Of a stretch of DNA of 64,000 nucleotides, positions 27,378 through 36,275 are shown in pieces (within the stretch, counting starts at the first letter, position 1; each line of letters opens with the position of its first letter). The notes below the pieces were generated by a model. That model saw nothing but the letters and a program-made list of their open reading frames with translations, was not told the origin of the DNA and ran no database searches. The DNA is taken from positions 1-64,000 of the forward strand of contig CASICI010000025.1 of assembly GCA_949373145.1 (NCBI GenBank). The letters run 5' to 3'. The position numbers and the translations under genes were made by a program. The stretch comes from an uncultured Phycisphaerales bacterium (GTDB taxonomy: Bacteria; Planctomycetota; Phycisphaerae; Phycisphaerales; SM1A02).

Positions 27378-28520
27378 TCAGGAATCGTTTGACCGCAACG
27401 TGTCACGGCCTTTGATCCCATACCTGGTGAAGACGTGGTGGTTTGACCAGTTCTCAAAGTCCTGATCCACTGCGGAGCTGCGGAAGTACTCTCCATCGTT
27501 TGACCATCCGCCCAGCCGGGATGAAAGGCTTGCACCGGAGTTTCCGCTGAGCCGCTTCACGTACGAATCCCCGTCATAGACCTCGATCGGGCTCAGGATT
27601 CGTACGCTTCCATCGAAGAAGAGTGCCAAGGGCCGTCCCTTGGTCGATTGGTTGAAGAGGCAGGGTGCTGGAGTGCGTCTGTTCGAACCGTCGATTCTTG
27701 TGTTGAACCCGGGAAATAATCCCTTGGGCAGATTCACTTCGATGGTGACGTGTTCCATGATCCTGGTCTTGAGTTCAGGGTAGACGCATTGGGTGACGTA
27801 CGGTGAGGCGAAGCTTTCATCGAACTCGCGTGGGTCGTTCCAGAATGAACTCTCGCCGGTCGTGGGGTCTTCGATTCCAAAGACATCGGGGTGCCACATC
27901 GCGGCAGGGGAGAGAATGTAGCTCGAGGCTCCGATCGGCTCGGGATCGTCCTGGGAAAATTCGAATCCGCAGTCGCCACCGAAGTACTGGCTGGCACCAC
28001 GTTTCATGTAGGGGTCGTCAGGCGCCCAGAACATCCGGTCGTAGTATCGCCCGTTTCCGTAGGCGGTCAGGGCCGCTGCATTTGGAAATCGGTACGCTCC
28101 GGCGGTTCGGAAGTAGCTGGCGAAATTGAGGTTGTCGTTTGGAAAATCGAGGGTGATCGGCATGCGTGCGTTCGCGTTCTCGCATCCGTAGAAACCGATC
28201 GGCGTCCCATCGCAGTCGTCACCCAGCACCAGTCCCGGAATCGTCTTTCCGTGGGCGGCTTCCCAGGCGGCACAGTCGCCCCCGAACGCCCCGAGATCGT
28301 CGGGAACCGCGGTGAACTGGCGTTGGTTCCAGTCGGCGGCATACATCGCGTGGATGGTCTGCTGCTGCACGAGGTTGTTCATCGACTGCAGGCGCATTCG
28401 CTTTCCACCGATCGTGTTCTGGATCGGCAGGGCGGTCGCGATGCAGGCGGCTGCGACCACGAGCAAGGCCACGACTTCGAATCGGGAGAGTCCTCTTGAA
28501 TGGTGTCTGGAGTGTCTCAT
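27378..28520 (-). CDS. Pseudopilin-like secreted protein (second of a pair)
   Basis: The 380-residue protein has a short basic leader and a prepilin-type cleavage site followed by one helix ('HHSRG-LSRFEVVALLVVAAACIATALPI'), with Glu at the conserved +5 position. A large Cys-containing globular domain follows ('FGGDCAAWEAAHG', 'GDDCDGTPIGFYGCENANARM'), with the late motif 'LALFFDGSVRIL' that is also in the upstream paralogue as 'LTLFFDGSI(A)EL'. The two share 'YAADWNQRQF' / 'YAADWNDRQV', 'YILSPAAMWHPDVF' / 'CFSPAAMLHPDVL' and the ending 'YGIKGRDTL' / 'DGIKGRDIL', so they are tandem duplicates. The start overlaps the upstream stop by four bases. Function unknown; a surface or secreted role is inferred from the leader. 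Confidence 0.78.
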   Translation of the reverse strand: MRHSRHHSRGLSRFEVVALLVVAAACIATALPIQNTIGGKRMRLQSMNNLVQQQTIHAMYAADWNQRQFTAVPDDLGAFGGDCAAWEAAHGKTIPGLVLGDDCDGTPIGFYGCENANARMPITLDFPNDNLNFASYFRTAGAYRFPNAAALTAYGNGRYYDRMFWAPDDPYMKRGASQYFGGDCGFEFSQDDPEPIGASSYILSPAAMWHPDVFGIEDPTTGESSFWNDPREFDESFASPYVTQCVYPELKTRIMEHVTIEVNLPKGLFPGFNTRIDGSNRRTPAPCLFNQSTKGRPLALFFDGSVRILSPIEVYDGDSYVKRLSGNSGASLSSRLGGWSNDGEYFRSSAVDQDFENWSNHHVFTRYGIKGRDTLRSNDS

Positions 28521-29623
28521 GGTCTGTCTCCGTTTCTTGAGAGGATGTCCCGCCCCTTGATGCCGTCGGTGGTCAGGATGTGATGACTGATCGCGACGCC
28601 ATCCACGGAATCCTCGCCTCGATACCCGTTGGCGCCCAGCGGGGTGTCTCTGCTCCAGAGTCCACGGGCTCCTTTGGTGCCGGCCTGCACGGTGAGGTCA
28701 TCAAGCCACGCCTGGGCGGTGGAGAGTTCGGCGATGCTTCCATCGAAGAAGAGTGTCAGCGGACTTGCCTCGAGTCCCTGATTGAACTGCCAGGGTTGAT
28801 CGGTGTCCGGATTCTTGAGTGAAGGACTGTTTCTGAACCAGTTGTGCTCCAGGACGCGAGTCTTGAGATCCGGGGTGGTGCACGTGGCGGTTCGTGGTGA
28901 GACGTAGGTGTCGGGAAGCTCGTCCGTCGATTGGTAGCCACCGTCCGATGCCGCGCGGAGAACGTCAGGATGCAACATTGCTGCGGGGGAGAAGCAGTAG
29001 GTGCTGAATTCTATTCCCCCTCCTTCGAGAGCCTCGAATTCATTCTGGTTGTTGAAGACACCAGAGACCTTTTCGCGAGTCGGATCGCCTTGGGCGTACC
29101 AGACGGGTGCGTAGAACTTGCGCTTGACATACGGATGAAATGCCTGGGCGTTGATGAATCGAAAACTCCCGAACCCGCTGGAAAAATCGATGGGTTTGAT
29201 GACCGCGGCATTCCCGCAACTACCGACGCCCTGGCACTGGCCGAAGCTGTCGATCCAATAGGCCCACAATGCCCAGCTGCTCGAGCCGAAATTCTCCCAA
29301 CCGAGCGTCATGACTGGAATGCACGATCGCTGCTGGATGTAGTCATTGCAGTCGTTGTAGTACCCGAAGTCATCGGGAATCCAGTCGACCTGACGGTCGT
29401 TCCAGTCCGCGGCATAGTTGACGAGGCCTTGGTTGATGCGCATGAGGTTCGCGGCGGATGTCGTCTGCGCGTTCTGTCGCTTGGCGGAGGCGACGATCGG
29501 GATCGACGCCATCAGTCCCACCAGAATCGTCACGAGCACGATCATCACATCCGAACGTGTGAAGCCCTGGCACTGGCGAGAGGTGTGGCGAATGTGCTTG
29601 TCCGTGTTCGATCGTCGCGGCAT
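28517..29623 (-). CDS. Pseudopilin-like secreted protein (first of a pair)
   Basis: This protein is 368 residues from the ATG at 29623; the track uses a TTG twelve bases earlier. The prepilin-type leader ends 'RQCQG-FTRSDVMIVLVTILVGLMASIPI'. Position +5 after the cleavage Gly is Asp rather than the nearly invariant Glu, which is unusual. The globular part is a paralogue of the next gene (shared 'NYAADWNDRQ', 'SPAAMLHPDVL', 'LTLFFDGSI', 'GIKGRDILSRNG'). The ATGA overlap with that gene suggests translational coupling and joint function. It is divergent from polA. The role is unknown. Confidence 0.78.
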   Translation of the reverse strand: MPRRSNTDKHIRHTSRQCQGFTRSDVMIVLVTILVGLMASIPIVASAKRQNAQTTSAANLMRINQGLVNYAADWNDRQVDWIPDDFGYYNDCNDYIQQRSCIPVMTLGWENFGSSSWALWAYWIDSFGQCQGVGSCGNAAVIKPIDFSSGFGSFRFINAQAFHPYVKRKFYAPVWYAQGDPTREKVSGVFNNQNEFEALEGGGIEFSTYCFSPAAMLHPDVLRAASDGGYQSTDELPDTYVSPRTATCTTPDLKTRVLEHNWFRNSPSLKNPDTDQPWQFNQGLEASPLTLFFDGSIAELSTAQAWLDDLTVQAGTKGARGLWSRDTPLGANGYRGEDSVDGVAISHHILTTDGIKGRDILSRNGDRP

Positions 29624-29768
29624 GGCATGATCCAATTCTGTTGTGTGTGCTCATGAGACCTATACGACACCTGCTGCCAAGGTATGCCTATTGATCTTTG
29701 ATTTCCATGTTTTTCTTCTTGAACGCACTTCGGCCCTCGGATGAAAACTCATTTTAAGGCGTTGCCAC

Positions 29769-29774
29769 TACAAT
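29769..29774 (+). promoter_or_regulatory. -10 box (TACAAT) six bases before the polA start codon
   Basis: TACAAT-GACTCC-ATG places the predicted transcription start at the start codon. No Shine-Dalgarno precedes the ATG. The -35 is not recognisable. Confidence 0.5.
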
Positions 29775-29780
29775 GACTCC

Positions 29781-32690
29781 ATGTCTCAGCAGGAGCCATC
29801 CTCGACGTTCTACATCATCGACGGCTACGCACAGTTCTTCCGTGCGTACCACGCGATCCGAACCCCGATGTCGAGCCCGGTCACGAACGAACCCACCCAC
29901 ATGACCTACGGCTTCATCGGCATGCTGCTCAAGCTGTTTCGTGAATACGGACCCGGTCATCTCGCCCTCGCGCTCGACGTCTCGAGTGATCGCGGCACGT
30001 TCCGCAGCCAGCTCTATCCCGAGTACAAGGCGAACCGCGACGCGCCCCCGAGCGACCTTCGGCCCCAGGTCAATCGCTGCCTCGAGCTCATGAGGAGCAT
30101 GGAGATCCCGATCTACGGCGTCGAAGGGTTCGAGGCGGATGACGTCATCGCCACCCTGGTGAAACGAGTGCGCGCCGACCATCCCGAGGTCGAGATCCGG
30201 ATCATCTCGAAGGACAAGGACCTTCAGCAGCTGCTTGATGACAAGACCGCCTTGGTCGACGTCCACAAGGACACCGTCAACGACGTCGCCGCGCTCGACG
30301 AGGCCTTCGGGATCAGACCCGACCAGGTCGTCGACATGCTCACGCTGATGGGGGACACCTCGGACAACGTCCCGGGCGTGCCCGGCATCGGCCCCAAGAC
30401 CGCCGCGCAGCTCATCGCGGAGTACGACACCATCGAGGGCATCTTCGAAGCGATCGAGGCCCAGAAAGCACTGCCGAAGTCGAAGCAGGCGATCAAGGGC
30501 AAGCGTCTTGAGAATCTGCTGGCCTCGCGCGAAACGATTCCCCTCGGGCGCGAACTGATCACTTTGCGGGACGATTGTGAATTGCGCGATGACCGCGAGG
30601 TCGAGTTCACACTCGACGCCACCGCAGTCGACTTCACGGCCATGGCGGTCGATGACCTCGTCGAAGCGATGCGGGTCCTGGGGTTCAATCGACTGCGTGA
30701 TGAGCTGTCGATCCTGCTCGGTGGCTCGGCGGCACCGAAGTCAGAATCATCCGCCACCGAAAAGACCACGGAGGCGACCGACGACGGGTTCGCCTCTCTG
30801 GGTGGTCTCTTCGCGGAGACCGCGGTGGTCGATCCCACCTTGCCGGTCTCCGGTGACTACACGATCATCCGCACGCGTGAGGCACTCGAGGCCGTCGTCG
30901 CCGAGGTACGCGCGAAAGGCATGATGGCGGTCGACACCGAGACCGACGGTCTGTGCGCGCCGGTGGTGGGGCTTGCCGGGATCTCGATCACCACCGAGAC
31001 CGGGCGGGGCGTCTACATCCCGACGAACTCACCCGACCCGAGCAGTCATCTCGATGAGGCCACCGTGCTCGAGGTGCTCCGTCCGCTTCTGGCCGATCCT
31101 GCGATCGGAAAGGTCGGCCACAACCTGAAGTTCGACCTCAACGTCCTGCGCGGTCATGACGCACCGCTCGCCGGGATCGCCGGCGACACCATGATCGAGA
31201 GCTACGTGATCGACGCCACGCGAGCGAGTCATTCGATGAACGCGCTTTCTGAAAACGAACTCGGTCGGCGGTGCGTCTCGATCACTGAAATCATCGGGAA
31301 AGGCAAGAAGCAGATTCGGTTCAGCGAGGCCGACCTCGACACGGCCGGGCCGTATGCGGCGGAGGATGCCGACGTCACCCTGCAGCTTGAGGAACACCTG
31401 CGTCCTCAGGTCGACGCGCTCGGGTTGTCAGATCTCTACGAGAAGACCGAGCTGCCCTTGGTCGAGGTTCTTGCCGAGCTCGAATTCAACGGCATCACCG
31501 TCGACCCGGATGAACTCGATCGGCAACGTGTGCGGTTGCAAGGTCGAATCGACGAACTTCGCCAGGCGATCATCGACGAGGCGCCGCATCCTTTCAGTCC
31601 CGATTCCCCGAAGCAGCTCGCGGCGGCCCTCTTCAACAAGCCGACCGACGAGCCCCCGGGACTCGGCCTCAAACCCTTGAAGAAGGGGAAGACCGGGCCA
31701 TCCACCAACGTCGAAGTGCTGACCAAGATGTCGGACGACCCCGCGATCGAGTCTTCGATTCCGGAGCACATCCTCGAATACCGGCAGCTCACCAAGCTGG
31801 TCAACACCTATCTCGTCGCCTTGAAGGAGGCGATCCAGCCGAAGACCGGGCGCATCCACGCCAGTTTCAATCAGGTGGTGACCGCGACCGGTCGACTGTC
31901 CTCCAGTGATCCGAACCTTCAGAACATCCCGATCAGAAGTGACGCGGGCCGCGAGATCAGAAAGGCGTTCGTCGCCAAGCCCGGCCACGTGTTGCTCGCC
32001 GCGGACTACTCGCAGATCGAACTGCGCCTGCTCGCCCATCTTTCGGGTGATGAGAATCTGATTCAGGCGTTCAAGGACGGCATGGACATCCACACCGCGG
32101 TCGCCGCCGAAGTGATGGGGGTGGCGCCCGAGGACGTCGATGGTGACATGCGCTCGACCGCGAAGATGATCAACTTCGGGATCGTCTACGGCATCACCGC
32201 CTTCGGCCTCGCCCGCCGACTGGGGGGCGACGTCTCGAATCAGGAAGCCGCCGACATCATCGAGGACTACAAGTTCCGCTTCCCGCGGATCACCGAGTTC
32301 CTCGATGACTGCGTCGCGCAGTCGAAGGGGCACGAAGACGGACACGTCGAGACGATCCTCGGACGACGTCGCGCCATTCCCCAGATTCATGCGAGAAACC
32401 CGAACGAAAAAGCACTCGGCGAACGCATGGCGATCAACACCGTGGTGCAGGGCTCCGCGGCCGACCTGATCAAGCTCGCGATGCTCGACCTCCATCGCTG
32501 TCTGCCGGAAGAAGCGCCCGGCACCAAGATGCTTCTGCAGATTCACGACGAACTGGTCTTCGAAGTCCCGGAGGCGGAGATCGAACCCGTCACCAGGCTC
32601 GTCATCGAACGCATGGAAGCCGCCATGACCCTCGACGTCCCGCTCGTGGTCGACGCCGCCCACGGTCGCGACTGGTTCGCCGCCAAGTAG
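29781..32690 (+). CDS. polA: DNA polymerase I
   Basis: PolA fills gaps and removes RNA primers in replication and repair. The 969-residue protein has all three domains. The 5'-3' exonuclease spans about 10-290 ('YIIDGYAQFFRAYHAI', 'EGFEADDVIATL', 'GDTSDNVPGVPGIGPKTA'). The 3'-5' exonuclease spans about 355-530, with an intact DxE ('MAVDTETDGL', about residue 383) and 'GHNLKFDLNVL', so proofreading is probably active. The polymerase domain has motif A 'LAADYSQIELRLLAH', motif B 'RSTAKMINFGIVYGI' and motif C 'QIHDELVFEVP'. The frame is uninterrupted over 2.9 kb, in contrast to neighbouring frameshifted loci. It may be read from a leaderless mRNA. Confidence 0.97.
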   Translation: MSQQEPSSTFYIIDGYAQFFRAYHAIRTPMSSPVTNEPTHMTYGFIGMLLKLFREYGPGHLALALDVSSDRGTFRSQLYPEYKANRDAPPSDLRPQVNRCLELMRSMEIPIYGVEGFEADDVIATLVKRVRADHPEVEIRIISKDKDLQQLLDDKTALVDVHKDTVNDVAALDEAFGIRPDQVVDMLTLMGDTSDNVPGVPGIGPKTAAQLIAEYDTIEGIFEAIEAQKALPKSKQAIKGKRLENLLASRETIPLGRELITLRDDCELRDDREVEFTLDATAVDFTAMAVDDLVEAMRVLGFNRLRDELSILLGGSAAPKSESSATEKTTEATDDGFASLGGLFAETAVVDPTLPVSGDYTIIRTREALEAVVAEVRAKGMMAVDTETDGLCAPVVGLAGISITTETGRGVYIPTNSPDPSSHLDEATVLEVLRPLLADPAIGKVGHNLKFDLNVLRGHDAPLAGIAGDTMIESYVIDATRASHSMNALSENELGRRCVSITEIIGKGKKQIRFSEADLDTAGPYAAEDADVTLQLEEHLRPQVDALGLSDLYEKTELPLVEVLAELEFNGITVDPDELDRQRVRLQGRIDELRQAIIDEAPHPFSPDSPKQLAAALFNKPTDEPPGLGLKPLKKGKTGPSTNVEVLTKMSDDPAIESSIPEHILEYRQLTKLVNTYLVALKEAIQPKTGRIHASFNQVVTATGRLSSSDPNLQNIPIRSDAGREIRKAFVAKPGHVLLAADYSQIELRLLAHLSGDENLIQAFKDGMDIHTAVAAEVMGVAPEDVDGDMRSTAKMINFGIVYGITAFGLARRLGGDVSNQEAADIIEDYKFRFPRITEFLDDCVAQSKGHEDGHVETILGRRRAIPQIHARNPNEKALGERMAINTVVQGSAADLIKLAMLDLHRCLPEEAPGTKMLLQIHDELVFEVPEAEIEPVTRLVIERMEAAMTLDVPLVVDAAHGRDWFAAK

Positions 32691-32714
32691 CGCCTGCTGC
32701 TTTGTTCCCTGTGA

Positions 32715-32810
32715 TTTCCAGCAAACCGACCTGAGGCCGATCTCAATGGTGATGGTCTCGTCAATGGCGCCGACCTCGCCACGCTGCTGTCTGAATGGGG
32801 TGACTGCTAA
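32715..32810 (+). pseudogene. Relic of a dockerin-like (GC-type) C-terminal domain
   Basis: A short open stretch ends '...ADLNGDGLVNGADLATLLSEWGDC-stop'. This is the calcium-binding dockerin-like repeat with the W-G-x-C ending that planctomycetes of this type carry at the C-terminus of large secreted proteins. Only about 30 codons remain: a stop lies just upstream and polA ends 25 bases earlier, so no parent protein exists. It is most simply the remnant of a deleted secreted-protein gene whose 5' part was lost beside polA. Confidence 0.65.
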
Positions 32811-32967
32811 GTCGTCTGCGGGTCATAACCTGTGTGATGGATGCGTTCCTTCTTGATTGAAGGCCGGTCTTGCTTTTGTGCGGTCAGGGCGGGTGGTGTC
32901 CGATTAAGATCTGACGGAAGAGCGTGCCTCGGTTCGTTCTCATTCCTGAACCATCTGGTGACTCGTC

Positions 32968-33858
32968 ATGAAACCCACATTTCTCGGTATCGGCCCGGCC
33001 CGCTGTGGCTCGACCTGGCTTCACAAGTCGCTGGCGTTGCATCCAGACATTCAGATGAGCGACCCCAAGCAGGTCTGTTACTTCAATGAGTGGATCCTCT
33101 CTCGGGATCTTGATTGGTATTGGCCTCATTTCGATCCAGCGGAAGGGGAGGCGCCCTCGCCGGTTCGTGGTGAAGTCACGCCGTTCTATGCTCGACTGAG
33201 CCAGGCCTCGGTCGACGCCATCGCACGCCTGCTGCCCGAGGCCGCCATCGTCCTGACGTTGAGAAACCCGATCGATCGTTGCTGGTCGGGTGCGCATCTC
33301 GATCTCGGACATTACGGCAAGAACACGCTGAAGGATCTTTCACCCGGAACGTTCTTTCGATACTTCGAACGCTCGCGTGTCAGGCGGTATACCGACTACA
33401 GCGAGATCATCAGACGCTGGCGCACGGCATTCGGAACCAAGCAGGTGCATGTGGCACTCTTCGACGACATCAAAGCCGACCCCGTCGCCATGCTCGAGTC
33501 GATCTATCGTCACCTGGGCGCAAGCTCCTCATGGCACCCGCCTCTCGAAGAGGTCGCGCCCCGGGTGCGACCCGAAGGTGCCGGGCATCAGGATCATCAG
33601 ATGCCCGAGATCGTTCGGTGGTATCTCGCGGACATGTGGTTCGATCGAGTGGTCACCCTGAATCATGAACTCGAAGGACTTCTCGACCACTGGGTCAGCG
33701 GGATGCAGGAGGCCCTCGGAACCGTGCGCCCTTCGTGGCGGCTTCGTCGTGCGATTCTGGGCAAGGCCGGGTCGTGTCCCGAGAAGCTCGCGTTCGCGAT
33801 GTACGACGCACTCAGCGAAGTTCGGCTTCGATCCGCGTGGCGACGCCTCGGTTCATGA
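32968..33858 (+). CDS. Sulfotransferase domain protein
   Basis: The 296-residue protein has the PAPS-binding signatures of sulfotransferases. The 5'-phosphosulfate loop is 'FLGIGPARCGSTWLHKSLALHPDI' at the very N-terminus. The 3'-phosphate motif is 'AIVLTLRNPIDRCWSGAHLDL' at about residues 92-112. 'LFDDIKADPVAMLESIYRHLG' matches the late family helix. Sulfate would be moved from PAPS to an unknown acceptor, probably a glycan or lipid. A second, different sulfotransferase lies 1.4 kb away across an acyltransferase gene, which points to a surface-polymer modification set. There is no signal peptide, so it is cytoplasmic. Confidence 0.88.
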   Translation: MKPTFLGIGPARCGSTWLHKSLALHPDIQMSDPKQVCYFNEWILSRDLDWYWPHFDPAEGEAPSPVRGEVTPFYARLSQASVDAIARLLPEAAIVLTLRNPIDRCWSGAHLDLGHYGKNTLKDLSPGTFFRYFERSRVRRYTDYSEIIRRWRTAFGTKQVHVALFDDIKADPVAMLESIYRHLGASSSWHPPLEEVAPRVRPEGAGHQDHQMPEIVRWYLADMWFDRVVTLNHELEGLLDHWVSGMQEALGTVRPSWRLRRAILGKAGSCPEKLAFAMYDALSEVRLRSAWRRLGS

Positions 33859-33905
33859 TGCCGATTCCTGATCTGGTCTTTCAAACTGGGTTTTGATCTC
33901 GGTGT

Positions 33906-35073
33906 CTAGGTGGAACGTTTCGTTTGCTTGCGAAAGCTTCGAATCTTCTTTCGAGCCAAATCCTCGAGCTTCAACTTCATCATGAGTGCCTTGGTGACAA
34001 TGCCAAGTCGGTAGACGCACATCATGTAGTGATAGAAGGGATTGAAGAGTGCTCTCTTCGTCCGAAGCTGTCGTTGTTGCGCCATCACCATCTTGGAACA
34101 GAGCCTCGACTTGTAGTCAGCTTTTCCGATTCCGAAATCGAAAGTCTCCTGCTGCCCGGTCTCGATGTATCGTCTGATCGTTTCGTAGAGAAGAATCGTT
34201 CCCAGAGGATATTTGCAGAATGTCGGGTTGAACCCCATCTGCGTCCCAAAGCGCTGGTCCTTGATGACGGCATTGTTGAGGAATGCCAGAGGCTGCCCAT
34301 CGATGAAAAGGATCGAGATCTCAAGGTTGCCCTGGGCGGCAAGGCCTTTGTAGAACGCATTCATTCTGGGGTTGTTCTGGACGTTGACGCCCAAGTCCGG
34401 CGTGGTAGGAATGTGAATCGATCTCCTCGCATATCGTCAGCGCTTCATTGATTTCTTCGCTCTTGGAAAACAGGGTGATCTCGAAGCGATTCTCGTAGAT
34501 CCGATTGAATCGGTTGAGGTTGTGTCTCAAAGTGCTTCTGGTGCTTTTTCCAAGTAACAGCATCTGTTTATCGAAATCTTCGGCGATCTCCATTTTCCAG
34601 TGTTCCTCTGCCCTGAAAAATGCTTTTTGGTAACTCGCGAGCGATGACGTCCTCAAGGCCTCGAGAAGTGGATCATCCTCGTCGATGTGGGGAAGCTCGA
34701 TGATGTCGACCTTCTCCTTCTGAATCGCTTTGGTGGTCAGGTCGAGCAATGCTGCGACATTTTCGACCGCTTGTCTTCCGCAAATCCCCCCCTGCGGAAT
34801 GGTCAACTTCCTGACTTTGGCTCTGGGAAGTGGAAGGTAGGCATCGCGACCGATGTACTGCCGTTCTATTCGTGCACTGAACATGCAGGCGATCCGGCCC
34901 TCATCATCGACAAGAATCGGAATGAACGGCTTCTTGATGTCCGGGTCACTCTCGCACAGCCGCAGAACGACGGCCGGATGTGCTCCCGGGTGCGTGGCGA
35001 CAGCTTTCCACTCGTCCAGATGGGGAGTGATCTCTTCATCAGTCGACAGAATTTTGAAATGAAGTTTCGTCAT
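33906..35073 (-). CDS. FemAB/CelD-like GNAT acyltransferase (one frameshift)
   Basis: Two minus-strand ORFs (34321-35073 and 33906-34394) form one protein of about 388 residues. The N-terminal half has 'MFSARIERQYIGRDAYLPLPRAKVRKLTIPQGGICG' and 'WKMEIAEDFDKQMLLLGKSTRSTLRHNLNRF'. The C-terminal half has the GNAT-like 'LEISILFIDGQPLAFLNNAVIKDQRFGTQMGFNPTFCKYPLGTILLYETIRR' and 'FDFGIGKADYKSRLC'. This is the layout of the CelD/BcsL and FemAB-like acetyltransferases acting on polysaccharides or peptidoglycan. The break lies near 34400, where 'HSYHAGLG' should continue to 'VNVQNNPRMNAFYKGLA'; one extra base explains it. The substrate is unknown. It lies between two sulfotransferase genes. Confidence 0.75.
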
Positions 35074-35217
35074 GACACCATGGATTCGTGACTTGGGTCC
35101 TGTTCCCGATCGATCAGAATACCAGCTGGATAAAACGTACCCTAAAATCCATGTCTGGACGGACAGGTGTTTGGCTGAACGCCAAAGAAACCGGCTTATT
35201 TGACTCCTCGAACCTTA

Positions 35218-36267
35218 TCAGTCGCGATCATCGAACAACTGCTTCGTCAGACGACGCAATGAGTCCAGCGGGTCCGCTGGATCAGCTTCGAATAAGTCAT
35301 CGCCCTGCAGGAATTTATCGGCCGCTCTGGTCAGCCATTCAAGAAGATACGCCCTGCCGTCATTGCCGCATGTCTTCAGCGCCATCACATGCATGTGCAG
35401 CAATGCGTGGATGTTGTCCTTCTTCCAGGCAGCGAATCTTTCCTTGTCAGGAATCAGTCCTTGATTGATCTCGAAGGGAACTCGTCGCTCCGTGCTGCGC
35501 ACATATCCCAGCAGTCCGTCGTAGGCATCACCCACGAAGGTCCTGCCATCGAGCGCATCCATCGGAAGATTCGTGGTCTGAGCTTCGAATCGTGACTTCA
35601 CTTCCTGGTAGAGCTGCAGGTCCATCGGGTTGTTCGCCTCGAAGACGGACTCGATCATCGACCAGTCATCACCACGTGGCGTCTTGTGAATGCTGGTGCG
35701 GTGTCTTTTCAGCTGTTTTTCACAGACGATGTCCAGGCGATGTTCGGCATTGGCGACGGTGCGTGTCATCTCTTCGGTCACACCGAAGGTGAAATCAAGT
35801 TCATCGAGTCGTCTGACCAGGCATTCGAACGCCGACTCCTCGATCGGTGTGGGATCATACAAGTCTCTTCCGAGCAGAAATTTGGTCATGCTTTCGGAGG
35901 CTGATGGAGTCTCCACGAATGCCTTGAACGTGTCTGGATATTCGGACTTGTTGGTTCGTTTCCAGAGAGCTCTGAATTCAGTCCTGTTTCCCAGAAAGTT
36001 GTATTCGGATTCCAGGCGATCGATCGGTTTTCGAACGACCAGGGTGAGTTGGCGATTCCGATACTTGGCGGCTCCATCGGCTTCGAAAATGTCACCGGCA
36101 TTGGAGGTCATCCGTTCCTTCTTGGCAGGATCGATCCAGAGGATGTGTCGATAGCAGTCATCCGCTCTTCGCTGACGTTGCTCCCCGGTGAGCGCGACGA
36201 TCAGAGTGGTTCCTCCGGTCTTGGGCACGTGAATGACGATCGGTTGATTCGTGTTGTTTGCAGACAT
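35218..36267 (-). CDS. Sulfotransferase family 2-like protein
   Basis: The 349-residue protein starts 'NQPIVIHVPKTGGTTL', the PAPS 5'-phosphosulfate loop of the carbohydrate sulfotransferase (Sulfotransfer_2-like) group, and has the 3'-phosphate motif 'LTLVVRKPIDRLESEYNF' at about residues 75-92. It is unlike the sulfotransferase at 32968, so the two are not a recent duplication. No signal peptide or membrane helix is visible. The gene begins nine bases after the CorA/ZntB-like gene on the same strand, so the two are probably co-transcribed although they seem functionally unrelated. The acceptor is unknown. Confidence 0.8.
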   Translation of the reverse strand: MSANNTNQPIVIHVPKTGGTTLIVALTGEQRQRRADDCYRHILWIDPAKKERMTSNAGDIFEADGAAKYRNRQLTLVVRKPIDRLESEYNFLGNRTEFRALWKRTNKSEYPDTFKAFVETPSASESMTKFLLGRDLYDPTPIEESAFECLVRRLDELDFTFGVTEEMTRTVANAEHRLDIVCEKQLKRHRTSIHKTPRGDDWSMIESVFEANNPMDLQLYQEVKSRFEAQTTNLPMDALDGRTFVGDAYDGLLGYVRSTERRVPFEINQGLIPDKERFAAWKKDNIHALLHMHVMALKTCGNDGRAYLLEWLTRAADKFLQGDDLFEADPADPLDSLRRLTKQLFDDRD

Positions 36268-36275
36268 CGTCCCGG

